NCBI GenBank assembly: GCA_016719885.1
Contig: JADJYF010000013.1
Span: 106,638 to 170,637, forward strand
Source: Pseudomonadota bacterium
GTDB taxonomy: Bacteria > Pseudomonadota > Gammaproteobacteria > Ga0077536
Length of the DNA: 64,000 nt
Direction of reading: 5' to 3'
Every line of letters begins with the position of its first letter. Position 1 is the first letter of the stretch. Both the position numbers and the translations under genes were made by a program. This document shows, piece by piece, positions 10,268 through 18,692 of the stretch. The notes under the pieces were generated by a model. It was not told the origin of the DNA and did no database searches. It was given only the letters and a program-made list of their open reading frames with translations.

Positions 10268-10795
10268 TCATTTGCCCGTCGATGGCGTGCTGCCACTCGA
10301 CTGCGATTCGTTCGCGGGCGGCGTGACCGTCGCCGGCACATCGCTGGCGGGGGTGCTCGGCGCCGTGCTGCTGGTCGCGGGTGCGCCCGCGGCGGGCGTG
10401 GCCGGGACATCGGCGGGTGGCGGCGCCGGCACGTCCACCGGTTTGCCCTGCGTGGCCTTTTCGACCAGTTCACCGACGTCGACCTTGGTCGGCACATCGG
10501 CCTTGCCGGGCGCGCCCGGCGCGGGTATGGCAACCTGGTCGAGCAGGCTCGTGGTCTTGCTGGTCTGGCCGTAGAGGTAGGCCAGCAGCAGACTGTTGGA
10601 GAAGAACAGCACCGCCAGGATCGCCGTCAGCCGGGTGAGGAACGAGGCCGAGCCGCGCGCGCCGAACACGGTCGACGACGCGCCGCTGCCGAACGCGGCG
10701 CCGGCCGTCGCACCCTTGCCCTGCTGCAGCAGGATGACGCCGATCAGCAGCAAGGCCAGCAGGATGTGCACGGCCAGAAGTACGGTGAAAATCAT
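10268..10795 (-). CDS. secG: Protein-export membrane protein SecG, long C-terminal form
   Basis: SecG is the accessory subunit of the SecYEG translocon. Residues 1-75 show the family pattern: two hydrophobic helices around the conserved LLQQGKGATAGAAFGSGAS loop. The remaining 100 residues are Pro/Ala/Thr/Ser-rich low-complexity sequence, making the protein 175 residues against about 110 in Escherichia coli. The ATG at 10793-10795 follows a GGAGA ribosome site. The gene lies 30 nt after tpiA, a common pairing. Confidence 0.93.
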   Translation of the reverse strand: MIFTVLLAVHILLALLLIGVILLQQGKGATAGAAFGSGASSTVFGARGSASFLTRLTAILAVLFFSNSLLLAYLYGQTSKTTSLLDQVAIPAPGAPGKADVPTKVDVGELVEKATQGKPVDVPAPPPADVPATPAAGAPATSSTAPSTPASDVPATVTPPANESQSSGSTPSTGK

Positions 10796-10825
10796 CAACT
10801 ATCTCCAGGAAACGCCGCTTCGCCG

Positions 10826-11590
10826 TCAGGCGAGCGCGGCGCGGCACACAGCAATGAACGACGCCGCGACCAGGGCGGCGCCGCCGATGAGCCCGCCGTC
10901 GATATCGGGCATGGCGAACAGTTCCGCGGCATTGTCGGGCTTGACGCTGCCGCCGTAGAGGATGCGGGTGCGCGCGGCCAGCGCGGCGTCGACGCGCGCG
11001 AGACGCGCGCGGATGGCGGCGTGCACGGCCTGCGCCTGGGCCGGCGTCGCCGACTCGCCGGTGCCGATGGCCCATACCGGCTCGTACGCAATGACGATGC
11101 CGGCCAGCAATGCCGCGGCATCGGCGTGACCGAGCAAGGCGTCGAGCTGGCGGGCGATGACCGCGTCGGTGGCGTCGGCGCGCCGCTCTTCGAGGGTCTC
11201 GCCGACGCAGAATATCGGGGTGAGGCCGTGGGCGCGGGCGGCGACGATCTTGGCCACCACCCGCGCATCCGTGTCGCCGAACATCTGGCGGCGCTCGGAA
11301 TGGCCGACGATGACGTGGCTGCATGCGCAGTCGGCCAACATGGCGGCCGCCACTTCGCCGGTATAGGCGCCGGGCTCGTGCTCGGAGCAGTCCTGCGCGC
11401 CCAACGCCACGCCGCTGCCGGCGACGCTCGCGCCGACCACGTCGAGGTAGGGCGTCGGCGGACACAGCACCACGTCCAGGGCATTGTCGAGGCCGGCGTC
11501 GACGACCGCGCGCGCGAGCGCGGTGGCCATCGCGCGCGAGCCGTTCATCTTCCAGTTGCCGGCAACCAGGCGGCGCCGTTCAGAGCTCAC
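10826..11590 (-). CDS. tpiA: Triose-phosphate isomerase
   Basis: TpiA interconverts dihydroxyacetone phosphate and glyceraldehyde 3-phosphate. The sequence shows LVAGNWKMNG with the active-site Lys, HSERR with the electrophilic His, and the catalytic-Glu loop AYEPVWAIGTG, plus phosphate-binding GGSVKP and GGLIGGAAL. A GTG start (11588-11590) gives 254 residues, the family length; a TTG further up (11635) would add 15 residues that look unrelated. No strong ribosome site is seen for either. Confidence 0.95.
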   Translation of the reverse strand: MSSERRRLVAGNWKMNGSRAMATALARAVVDAGLDNALDVVLCPPTPYLDVVGASVAGSGVALGAQDCSEHEPGAYTGEVAAAMLADCACSHVIVGHSERRQMFGDTDARVVAKIVAARAHGLTPIFCVGETLEERRADATDAVIARQLDALLGHADAAALLAGIVIAYEPVWAIGTGESATPAQAQAVHAAIRARLARVDAALAARTRILYGGSVKPDNAAELFAMPDIDGGLIGGAALVAASFIAVCRAALA

Positions 11591-11700
11591 GGTTTGTTGA
11601 GTCAAGGTGGTTCGGGTCGTTGGAAAAGCGGCCAAGCTTAGCGGCGCAGGCTTGCGAGATCAATGCGATGAGTGACGCAGGGACAGCGCCGAGGGGGCCC

Positions 11701-12510
11701 TCAACCGGCCGGGGGCGCGCTCCGCAGCTCCTCGCCGCGCGCATCGAGTCCGACCAGCGCGCACAGTTCATCGCGCAGCGCACCACCCAGTTCGACGGTC
11801 TGACCGCCGCGCAGATCGGCCGGCAGCATCACGTTGCCGAAGCGCACACGGATCAGGCGACTGACCTTGACCCCCTGTGATTCCCACAGGCGCCGCACCT
11901 CGCGCTGGCGCCCGCTCTGCACCACGCAGTAATACCAGCGATTGGCGCCGTCACCCTCGCCCTCGACGATGTCGTCGAAGTGGAAACGCTCGCCGTCGAT
12001 GTCGACGCCGTCGCGCAAGCGGCCGAGCATCTCGTCCTCGACCTCGCCGAAAATGCGCGCCGCGTATTCACGATCCACCCGGTAGCGCGGATGCATCAGC
12101 CGGTGCGCCAGCTCACCGTGGTTGGTAAACAGCAGCAGGCCGCTGGTGTTGATGTCGAGGCGCCCGATGTTGATCCAGCGGCCACGCTCGAGACGCGGCA
12201 GATCCTCGAAGATGTTGGGGCGGTTCTGTTCGTCGCGCCGCGTGCACACCACGCCGGCCGGCTTGTTGTAGGCGAGCACGTGCAGTTCCTGGCTGGCGCC
12301 GCTGACACGCAGCACGCGGCCGTCGTCCAATTGCACGCGGTCGCCGGGCGCGACGCGCGCGCCGGTCTCGGCGCGGCGGCCGTTCACACGGATGCGTCCG
12401 GCCTCTATCCAGCGTTCGATTTCGCGCCGCGAGCCCCAGCCGGCGCGGGCCAGCACCTTGTGGATGCGCTCGCCGCCGTCGGTCGCGGCCTGGTCGTCGG
12501 CCTTGCTCAC
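11701..12510 (-). CDS. rluB: Ribosomal large-subunit pseudouridine synthase, RluB type
   Basis: This 269-residue RsuA-family pseudouridine synthase has an N-terminal S4 RNA-binding domain (residues 14-60) and a catalytic domain with GRLDINTSGLL, whose Asp119 is the nucleophile. Association with scpAB and the S4 domain favour RluB, which modifies U2605 of 23S rRNA, over RsuA, RluE or RluF; this is inference. It overlaps the scpB stop by 4 nt. Confidence 0.87.
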   Translation of the reverse strand: MSKADDQAATDGGERIHKVLARAGWGSRREIERWIEAGRIRVNGRRAETGARVAPGDRVQLDDGRVLRVSGASQELHVLAYNKPAGVVCTRRDEQNRPNIFEDLPRLERGRWINIGRLDINTSGLLLFTNHGELAHRLMHPRYRVDREYAARIFGEVEDEMLGRLRDGVDIDGERFHFDDIVEGEGDGANRWYYCVVQSGRQREVRRLWESQGVKVSRLIRVRFGNVMLPADLRGGQTVELGGALRDELCALVGLDARGEELRSAPPAG

Positions 12511-13382
12511 GACGCGGCCGCCGGCGTGTCGTCGTCGTGGGCGGGCGTTTCGTCTGCCGGGTCATACGCCGGGTCGGCGTCCGGGGCCGGCGCGGGATCA
12601 TCCTCCCGCGCTTGCGCTTCGAGCGCCGGCGCGGCTTCGGCATCGCGCGTCTCGCCTGTGTCGCGCGCTGCCTGGTCGGTCGCCGCCTCGGTCTCGCCAA
12701 CGGCGGACACTTCGCGGGCCGCTTGCTCGACCTCGTCGCCGCCCGCCGCGGCGGGCGCGGCGGCCTCGTCCTGCGTGCCGCCCTCTTCGTCCAGCACGAT
12801 GTTGGCGAACAGGTCGGCGTTGATGGCGTCGAAATCCTTGAGCTCGGCGAGGCTCGGCAATTCGGCCAGGGATTTCAGGCCGAAATAGTCCAGAAACTCC
12901 TTGGTGGTCGCGTACACGGCCGGACGCCCCGGCACGTCTCGATGGCCCACCACTTTCACCCAGTCGCGCTCCAGGAGCAGGCGCATGATGTTGCTGCTGA
13001 CGGCGACGCCGCGCACGTGTTCGATTTCGCCGCGCGTGATCGGCTGACGGTAGGCGACCAGCGCCAGGGTTTCGAGCAGGGCGCGCGAATAGCGCGGCTT
13101 GCGCTCTTCCCACAGGCGCGACACGCGATCGGCATAGGCGGCGCGCGCCTGGAAACGAAAGCCGCTCGCCACTTCGACAAGTTCCACGCCGCGTTCGGCG
13201 TAGTCGCCCATGAGATCGCCCAGCACGTTGCGCAGCGCATCCTTGCCGGGGCCGTTGCCGCCCTCGTCCTCGAGGATCTTGGCCAGTCGCTCGAGGCTGA
13301 CCGGCGACTCGGACGCCATCACGATGGCTTCCACCACGGGTTTCAGATTGCTGCCTTCCACTGCCTGGTTCTCCGCTTCCAT
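12507..13382 (-). CDS. scpB: Segregation and condensation protein B
   Basis: ScpB is the winged-helix kleisin-interacting subunit of the Smc-ScpAB condensin complex. The conserved core spans residues 10-190 and includes ALVAYRQPITRGEIEHVRGV and the recognition segment around GRPAVYATTKEFLDYFG. After about residue 190 comes a 100-residue acidic, Ala/Asp/Glu-rich tail without visible fold. It starts one base after scpA ends and overlaps rluB by 4 nt. Confidence 0.93.
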   Translation of the reverse strand: MEAENQAVEGSNLKPVVEAIVMASESPVSLERLAKILEDEGGNGPGKDALRNVLGDLMGDYAERGVELVEVASGFRFQARAAYADRVSRLWEERKPRYSRALLETLALVAYRQPITRGEIEHVRGVAVSSNIMRLLLERDWVKVVGHRDVPGRPAVYATTKEFLDYFGLKSLAELPSLAELKDFDAINADLFANIVLDEEGGTQDEAAAPAAAGGDEVEQAAREVSAVGETEAATDQAARDTGETRDAEAAPALEAQAREDDPAPAPDADPAYDPADETPAHDDDTPAAAS

Positions 13383-13383
13383 G

Positions 13384-14220
13384 TCAGGCTACCAGCTTGA
13401 CGTAGATGGGCTCGCGCTCGCCGTTCTGCACGATTTCGATCATGGCTTCCTTGATCAGTTCGAGTATCGCCATCAAGGTCACCACCGCGCCGGCACGCCC
13501 TTCCTCGAAGGAAAAGAAATCATGGAAGGCGGTGAACACGTCGCTGCGTGCCTGCGCCAGCACGCGCGACATGCGTTCGCGCACCGACAGCGCTTCGCGC
13601 TTGATGCGATGGTCGGCGAACATCTCGCCGCGGTGCAGGACGTCGCGGAACGCGTCGAGCAGCGCTTCGAGCGTCAAATCAGGCAGTTCCTTGGTGGCGC
13701 TGATGCGCTCGAATTCCACCACCACCGGGTACCACTCGCGCTCCATGCGCGGCATGATTTCGATGTCCTCGGCGGCCTTCTTGTAGCGCTCGTATTCCTG
13801 CAGACGCCGCACCAGCTCGGCGCGCGGATCGCCTTCTTCCTCGGTGTCGGTCTTGGGCCTCGGCAGCAGCATGCGCGATTTGATCTCGGCCAGCATCGCC
13901 GCCATCAAGAGGTATTCCGCCGCCAGTTCGAACTTCATCTCCTGCATGAGGCCGATGTAGGTCATGTACTGCTCGGTGACGCGCGCGATCGGGATGTCGA
14001 GGATGTCGAGGTTCTGGCGCTTGATGAGATAGAGCAACAGGTCGAGCGGGCCTTCGAAGGCTTCGAGAAACACCTCCAGCGCTTCGGGCGGGATGTAGAG
14101 GTCGCGCGGCGGCTCGCTGAGCGGCACGCCCTGCACCACCGCGAACGGCATCTCGGCCTGGCTGGGCGCGGTAAACGCCTCGGCCGGCGCCTGCTCGTCG
14201 GCGAGCGGTTTCTCGTTCAT
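13384..14220 (-). CDS. scpA: Segregation and condensation protein A
   Basis: This 278-residue kleisin bridges the Smc heads. The N-terminal conserved block FEGPLDLLLYLIKRQNLDI is at about residues 54-72, followed by the helical region YLLMAAMLAEIKSRMLLP. The C-terminal winged-helix segment includes VVTLMAILELIKE. The first 40 residues are a variable leader. It lies one base after trpS and forms an operon with scpB and rluB. Confidence 0.94.
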   Translation of the reverse strand: MNEKPLADEQAPAEAFTAPSQAEMPFAVVQGVPLSEPPRDLYIPPEALEVFLEAFEGPLDLLLYLIKRQNLDILDIPIARVTEQYMTYIGLMQEMKFELAAEYLLMAAMLAEIKSRMLLPRPKTDTEEEGDPRAELVRRLQEYERYKKAAEDIEIMPRMEREWYPVVVEFERISATKELPDLTLEALLDAFRDVLHRGEMFADHRIKREALSVRERMSRVLAQARSDVFTAFHDFFSFEEGRAGAVVTLMAILELIKEAMIEIVQNGEREPIYVKLVA

Positions 14221-14221
14221 G

Positions 14222-15433
14222 TCAGCGGTACACCAGGTTCATGACCTGGCGCACGTCATCGAGGGTGTCGCGCGCGACGCTGCGGGCCGCCTCGCAGCCT
14301 TCATCGATGATGGCGCGCACCGCGTCCGGATCGGCGAGGAATTCCTGGCTGCGTTCGCGTATGGGCTGCTGTTCCTTGATGACCGCGTCGATCACCGGCT
14401 GCTTGCAGTCCAGGCAACCGATGCCGGCGCTGGTGCAGCCCTCGCGCGCCCAGTTGCGCACTTCGTCGTTGGAATAGACCTCGTGCCATTTCCATACCGG
14501 GCACTTGCGCGGGGCGGCGGCGTCGGTGGGACGCACGCGCGCCGGATCGGTCGGCATGGTGCGCAGTTTCTGCGTCACCGACTCCGGCGCTTCGCGCAGA
14601 CTGATGGTGTTGCCGTAGGACTTCGACATCTTCTCGCCATCGAGGCCCGGCATTTTCGATTCCGGCGTCAACAGCGCCTGCGGCTCGGGCAGGATGACCT
14701 TGCCGCCGCCTTCCAGGTAACCCAACAGGCGTTCGCGATCGCCGATGCTGATGTTCTGCTGCGACTCGAGCAGCGCGCGGCCGCGTTCCAAGGCCTCGCC
14801 ATCGCCGGTCTCCTGGTAGGTGCGGCGGATGTCGAAATAGAGCTTGGCGTTCTTCTTGCCCATTTTCTTGGCGGCGGCTTCGGCCTTGTCCTCGAAACCG
14901 AGCTCACGCCCGTAGAGGTAATTGAAGCGCCGCGCCACCTCGCGCGACAGCTCGATGTGCGCCACCTGGTCCTCGCCCACCGGCACATGGCCGGCCTTGT
15001 AGATGAGGATGTCGGCCGACTGCAGCAGCGGATAACCGAGAAAGCCGTAGGTGGAGAGATCCTTCTCCTTGAGCTTCTCCTGCTGATCCTTGTAGCTCGG
15101 CACGCGTTCCAGCCAGCTGATGGGCGTGATCATGGACAGCAACAGGTGCAGTTCCGCATGTTCCGGCACGCGCGACTGCACGAACAGCGTCGCTTCACCG
15201 GGGTTGATGCCCACCGACAGCCAGTCGACCACGATGTCGAACACCGACTCGCCGATGATGCCGGTCTCCTCGTAGGAGGTGGTCAGCGCATGCCAGTCGG
15301 CGACGAAGAAGAAACACTCGAATTCGTGCTGCAGCTGCACCCAGTTCTTGAGCACGCCGTGGTAATGGCCAAGATGCAGTTGTCCGGTCGGGCGCATGCC
15401 GGACAGCACGCGTTTATTGGCGGCAATGGTCAT
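14222..15433 (-). CDS. trpS: Tryptophan--tRNA ligase, long form
   Basis: This class I aminoacyl-tRNA synthetase charges tRNA-Trp. The HIGH-type motif is HLGH at residues 20-23 and the KMSKS motif is at residues 268-272 (DGEKMSKSYGN). At 403 residues it is longer than the 334-residue Escherichia coli enzyme. Extra sequence lies between the Rossmann core and KMSKS and again around residues 290-340, where a Cys-rich patch occurs (GCTSAGIGCLDC). It heads the trpS-scpA-scpB-rluB run. Confidence 0.95.
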   Translation of the reverse strand: MTIAANKRVLSGMRPTGQLHLGHYHGVLKNWVQLQHEFECFFFVADWHALTTSYEETGIIGESVFDIVVDWLSVGINPGEATLFVQSRVPEHAELHLLLSMITPISWLERVPSYKDQQEKLKEKDLSTYGFLGYPLLQSADILIYKAGHVPVGEDQVAHIELSREVARRFNYLYGRELGFEDKAEAAAKKMGKKNAKLYFDIRRTYQETGDGEALERGRALLESQQNISIGDRERLLGYLEGGGKVILPEPQALLTPESKMPGLDGEKMSKSYGNTISLREAPESVTQKLRTMPTDPARVRPTDAAAPRKCPVWKWHEVYSNDEVRNWAREGCTSAGIGCLDCKQPVIDAVIKEQQPIRERSQEFLADPDAVRAIIDEGCEAARSVARDTLDDVRQVMNLVYR

Positions 15434-15597
15434 TGCTCGGGTTTCCTGGTTGAGCGCGTGGGGCCAGTCGCAGCAGAGCCGCGCTGGACGGTGTGCCGCC
15501 CAGCGGCAAAATGAAGGGGCTGGATGCTCATGGTGGCTGCGCCGCTATTATCCCTGCCTCGCACGGCCAGATCCAGGCAGTTCAAACCTGCGCCGAG

Positions 15598-16227
15598 TCA
15601 GGCGAGTTCGGCCACGTGCGACACGTCGCCGAGCCCTTGGCGGACCAGCACCGGCGCCGGACCAGTGAGGTCGATGATGGTGGTCATCTCGATGCCGACG
15701 GCACCGGCGTCGAACACCGCGTCGACCGCATGACCCAGCACCTCGACGATTTCCTCGGGGTCGGCGAACGGCAGGCCGGCCTCGTCATCGATGACGGTGG
15801 TCGCGAGCAGCGGCGACTGGATCTCGAGCAAACCGTGGATGAAGGGATGATCGACGATGCGCAGACCGACCGTGCGGCGCTTCTCGTCCTGCAAGCGGCG
15901 CGGCGTTTCGCGCGTGGCCGGCAGGATGTAGGTGTAAGGCCCGGGGCTCAGGGTCTTCATGAGACGGAAAGCATCGTTGCTGACCTTGGCATAGGTCGCG
16001 ACTTCGGCCGCGTCGCGGCACAACAGCGTGAGGTGATGATCGCGCTCGAGACGCCGGATGGCGCGCAGCCGATCCTCGGGCGCCTTGCTGCCCGCCGCGC
16101 ATATCAGTGAGTAGCAGGCGTCAGTCGGCGCGATCACCACGCCGTCGCGGGCAATGATGTCCGCCGCCTGGGTGATCAAACGCGCCTGGGGATGCGTGGG
16201 ATGAACGCGGATATGCAGAGATTTCAT
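15598..16227 (-). CDS. YciO/Sua5-family threonylcarbamoyl-AMP synthase-like protein
   Basis: This 209-residue YrdC/Sua5-fold protein binds ATP and double-stranded RNA in characterised relatives, and some members make threonylcarbamoyl-AMP for t6A37 in tRNA. The sequence MKSLHIRVHPTHPQARLI followed by GVVIAPTDACYSL resembles the YciO branch, while the true TsaC is normally elsewhere. The open frame extends upstream, but homology starts at the ATG 16225-16227. Assignment to YciO as opposed to TsaC is inference from the N-terminus. Confidence 0.85.
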   Translation of the reverse strand: MKSLHIRVHPTHPQARLITQAADIIARDGVVIAPTDACYSLICAAGSKAPEDRLRAIRRLERDHHLTLLCRDAAEVATYAKVSNDAFRLMKTLSPGPYTYILPATRETPRRLQDEKRRTVGLRIVDHPFIHGLLEIQSPLLATTVIDDEAGLPFADPEEIVEVLGHAVDAVFDAGAVGIEMTTIIDLTGPAPVLVRQGLGDVSHVAELA

Positions 16228-16400
16228 CGGAGTCGAACGGGTTGTTGGCGCGTCGCCGAGCGCGCTTTCGCGACCGGCCTTCTGGTCTTGAGCACGTCGA
16301 TGAGGCACACTGGACCAGCACGACAAGCCAGTGCGAGTCTAACAGTCATCGAAGCCGAAGCCACCATGTTTCCTGCGCGGCATACCAGCACGGACGCGCC

Positions 16401-16682
16401 ATGACGGGGGCGCCCAACACGCGCGTCGAGCGCATACACGCGGCCCTGGTCGCGGCGCTCGCGCCCACCGAACTCGAGATCAGCGACGACAGCCACGCCC
16501 ATGCCGGCCACGCCGGCGCGCTGACCGGCAAGGGCCATTTCAGCGTGCGCATCGTCGCACCCTGCTTTGCCGGCGTGGCGCCCTTGAAGCGCCACCGCAT
16601 GGTCTATGCCGCCGTCGATGAACTCATGAGCAGCGATATTCATGCCCTCAGCATCGACGCCCGCGCTCCTGAACAATCCTGA
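16401..16682 (+). CDS. bolA: BolA/IbaG family protein
   Basis: This 93-residue protein has the BolA helix-turn-helix-like fold. The family marks are LEISDDSHAHAGHAG, carrying His residues used for [2Fe-2S] sharing with monothiol glutaredoxins, and HFSVRIVAPCFAGVAPLKRHRMVY. The frame is open upstream from 16242, but the ATG at 16401 begins the conserved domain. Its last 41 nt overlap the following methyltransferase gene in another frame. Confidence 0.9.
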   Translation: MTGAPNTRVERIHAALVAALAPTELEISDDSHAHAGHAGALTGKGHFSVRIVAPCFAGVAPLKRHRMVYAAVDELMSSDIHALSIDARAPEQS

Positions 16683-17487
16683 GCCGCGCGGCCTCAAGGA
16701 AAGCTGGCGCGGCCGCGATGGGGAGTCGCGCCTGGTGCGTGGCGATCACCTGGACATGCTGGCCAGCCTGGCCTCGGATTCGGTGGACTGCATCTGGACC
16801 GACCCGCCCTACTTCCTGTCCAACGGCGGCACCACCTGTCACGCCGGCAAGCGCGTGGCCGTGCACAAGGGCGCCTGGGATCAGAGCCAGGGCGTAGCGG
16901 CGGACCACGCTTTCAACCGCGCCTGGCTGGCCGAGTGCCGACGCGTGCTGAAACCGAGCGGCACCATCTGGGTGAGCGGCACTCACCATGTCTATCTCTC
17001 GGTCGGCATGGCGATGATGGAACTCGGCTACCGCCTGTTGAACGACATCGTGTGGGAAAAACCCAATCCGCCGCCCAATCTCGGCTGCCGCTGCTTCACC
17101 CACGCCACCGAGATGATCCTGTGGGCAGCCAAGTCGGCCAAGGGCGCAAGTGATCGCTACACCTTCAATTACGCCGACATGAAGGCCGAGAACGACGGAC
17201 GCCAGATGAAGAACGTGTGGCGCTTCACCGCGCCGGGCAACGACGAGAAGCGCCACGGCAAGCATCCGACCCAGAAGCCGCTCGCGCTGATCGAACGCTG
17301 CCTGCTGGCGAGCACCCATGCCGGCGACCTGGTGGTCGACCCGTTCGCGGGTTCGGCCTCGACCGGCGTCGCCGCGCTCGGCGCGGGGCGCCGCTTCGTC
17401 GGCGCCGAGATCGACGCAAATTACTGCAAGCTCGCCGGCAAGCGCCTGAAGTCCGCTGAACTCGCGCGCGACGACGAGAGCCCATGA
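16642..17487 (+). CDS. Orphan site-specific DNA methyltransferase (beta-type motif order)
   Basis: This 281-residue amino-DNA methyltransferase contains catalytic motif IV, DPPYFLSNGG (DPPY at 54-57), before the AdoMet-binding motif I, DPFAGSASTG (233-242); that order is typical of the beta class that makes N6-methyladenine or N4-methylcytosine. A conserved KHPTQKP segment precedes motif I. No restriction endonuclease or specificity subunit lies nearby, so it looks solitary. It overlaps bolA by 41 nt and dapE by 4 nt (ATGA), suggesting co-transcription. Target sequence is unknown. Confidence 0.85.
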   Translation: MPSASTPALLNNPEPRGLKESWRGRDGESRLVRGDHLDMLASLASDSVDCIWTDPPYFLSNGGTTCHAGKRVAVHKGAWDQSQGVAADHAFNRAWLAECRRVLKPSGTIWVSGTHHVYLSVGMAMMELGYRLLNDIVWEKPNPPPNLGCRCFTHATEMILWAAKSAKGASDRYTFNYADMKAENDGRQMKNVWRFTAPGNDEKRHGKHPTQKPLALIERCLLASTHAGDLVVDPFAGSASTGVAALGAGRRFVGAEIDANYCKLAGKRLKSAELARDDESP

Positions 17488-18614
17488 ACCCGACCCTGGC
17501 ACTGACCCGCGACCTCATCGCCTGTCCGTCCGTGACGCCGACCGATGCCGGCTGCCTGGACATGATTGCCGCGCGCCTGGCGCCGCTCGGTTTCGAGTGC
17601 GTGCGGCTGCCGTCCAACGACGTCGACAACCTGTGGGCAGTGCGCGGCGTGCACGGCCCGTGCCTGGCCTTCGCCGGCCACACCGACGTGGTGCCGCCCG
17701 GGCCGCTGGACGCCTGGACGCGCCCACCCTTCGAACCCCAGGTGGTGGACGGCAAGCTGTGGGGGCGCGGTGCGGCCGACATGAAGGGCAGTCTCGCGGC
17801 GATGGTGGTGGCGGTCGAACGCTTCGTCGCCGCGCATCCAGGCCATGACGGTCGCATCGCCTTCATGCTGACCTCCGACGAGGAAGGCCCGGCCACCGAC
17901 GGCACGGTGCGCATCGTGCGGCACCTGCGCGACCATGCCATCCCGATCGACTGGTGCATCGTCGGCGAGCCGAGCAGCGACCGGCGCCTCGGCGACACGG
18001 TGCGCGTGGGCCGGCGCGGTTCGCTGAACGGCCGCCTGACGGTGCGCGGCGTGCAGGGTCACGTCGCCTATCCCGATCGCGCGGACAATCCCTTCCATCG
18101 CGCGCTGCCGGCGCTGGCCGAACTCGCGGCACGGCGCTGGGATGCCGGCAACGCGTTCTATCCGCCGACGTCCTTCCAGATCTCCAACGTGCACACCGGC
18201 ACCGGCGCGGAGAACGTCATTCCGGGCGTGATGGAAGTGCTGTTCAACTTCCGCTACTGCACGGAACAGACCGAGGCCGGCCTGAAGGCGGCGGTACACG
18301 AGCTGCTGGACCGCCACGGTCTCGACTACCAACTCGCCTGGCACCTGTCCGGCGCGCCCTTCCTCACGGTCGGCGGCAAGCTGGTCGATGCGGTGCAAAA
18401 GGTGCTCGCCGCCGAACTCGACGTGCGTCCCGAGCTCTCCACCGGCGGCGGCACATCGGACGGGCGCTTCATCGCGCCGCTGGGCGTCGAAGTGGTCGAG
18501 CTCGGCCCGATCAACGCCAGCATCCACAAGATTGACGAATGGGTAAACGTCGACGAGCTAGAACAGCTCGCGCGGGTCTACCAGGGCATACTCACGGAAT
18601 TGCTCGGCGCCTGA
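17484..18614 (+). CDS. dapE: Succinyl-diaminopimelate desuccinylase
   Basis: This 376-residue M20-family metallohydrolase makes LL-diaminopimelate for lysine and peptidoglycan. The metal site is visible as AGHTDVVPPG (His66, Asp68), followed by WGRGAADMKGS and the catalytic glutamate block TSDEEGPATDG. The C-terminal STGGGTSDGRFI and GPINASIHKIDEWV segments are conserved. It is translationally coupled to the methyltransferase by an ATGA overlap. Confidence 0.96.
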   Translation: MNPTLALTRDLIACPSVTPTDAGCLDMIAARLAPLGFECVRLPSNDVDNLWAVRGVHGPCLAFAGHTDVVPPGPLDAWTRPPFEPQVVDGKLWGRGAADMKGSLAAMVVAVERFVAAHPGHDGRIAFMLTSDEEGPATDGTVRIVRHLRDHAIPIDWCIVGEPSSDRRLGDTVRVGRRGSLNGRLTVRGVQGHVAYPDRADNPFHRALPALAELAARRWDAGNAFYPPTSFQISNVHTGTGAENVIPGVMEVLFNFRYCTEQTEAGLKAAVHELLDRHGLDYQLAWHLSGAPFLTVGGKLVDAVQKVLAAELDVRPELSTGGGTSDGRFIAPLGVEVVELGPINASIHKIDEWVNVDELEQLARVYQGILTELLGA

Positions 18615-18633
18615 GTGCCGGGGTTCGAAAACG

Positions 18634-18660
18634 ACGACGCCGGCACGGGGCCGGCGTCGT
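18634..18660. terminator. Bidirectional hairpin between convergent dapE and aceA
   Basis: A perfect 11-bp stem (18634-18644 with 18650-18660) encloses a 5-nt ACGGG loop. It lies 20 nt after dapE and 33 nt after the aceA stop on the other strand. Reading the minus strand, the stem is followed by CGTTTTCG, so it suits aceA best; there is no T-run on the plus side. Confidence 0.65.
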
Positions 18661-18692
18661 AGGCATGCGCGACAGGCGCGCCGCGGGTCGGA

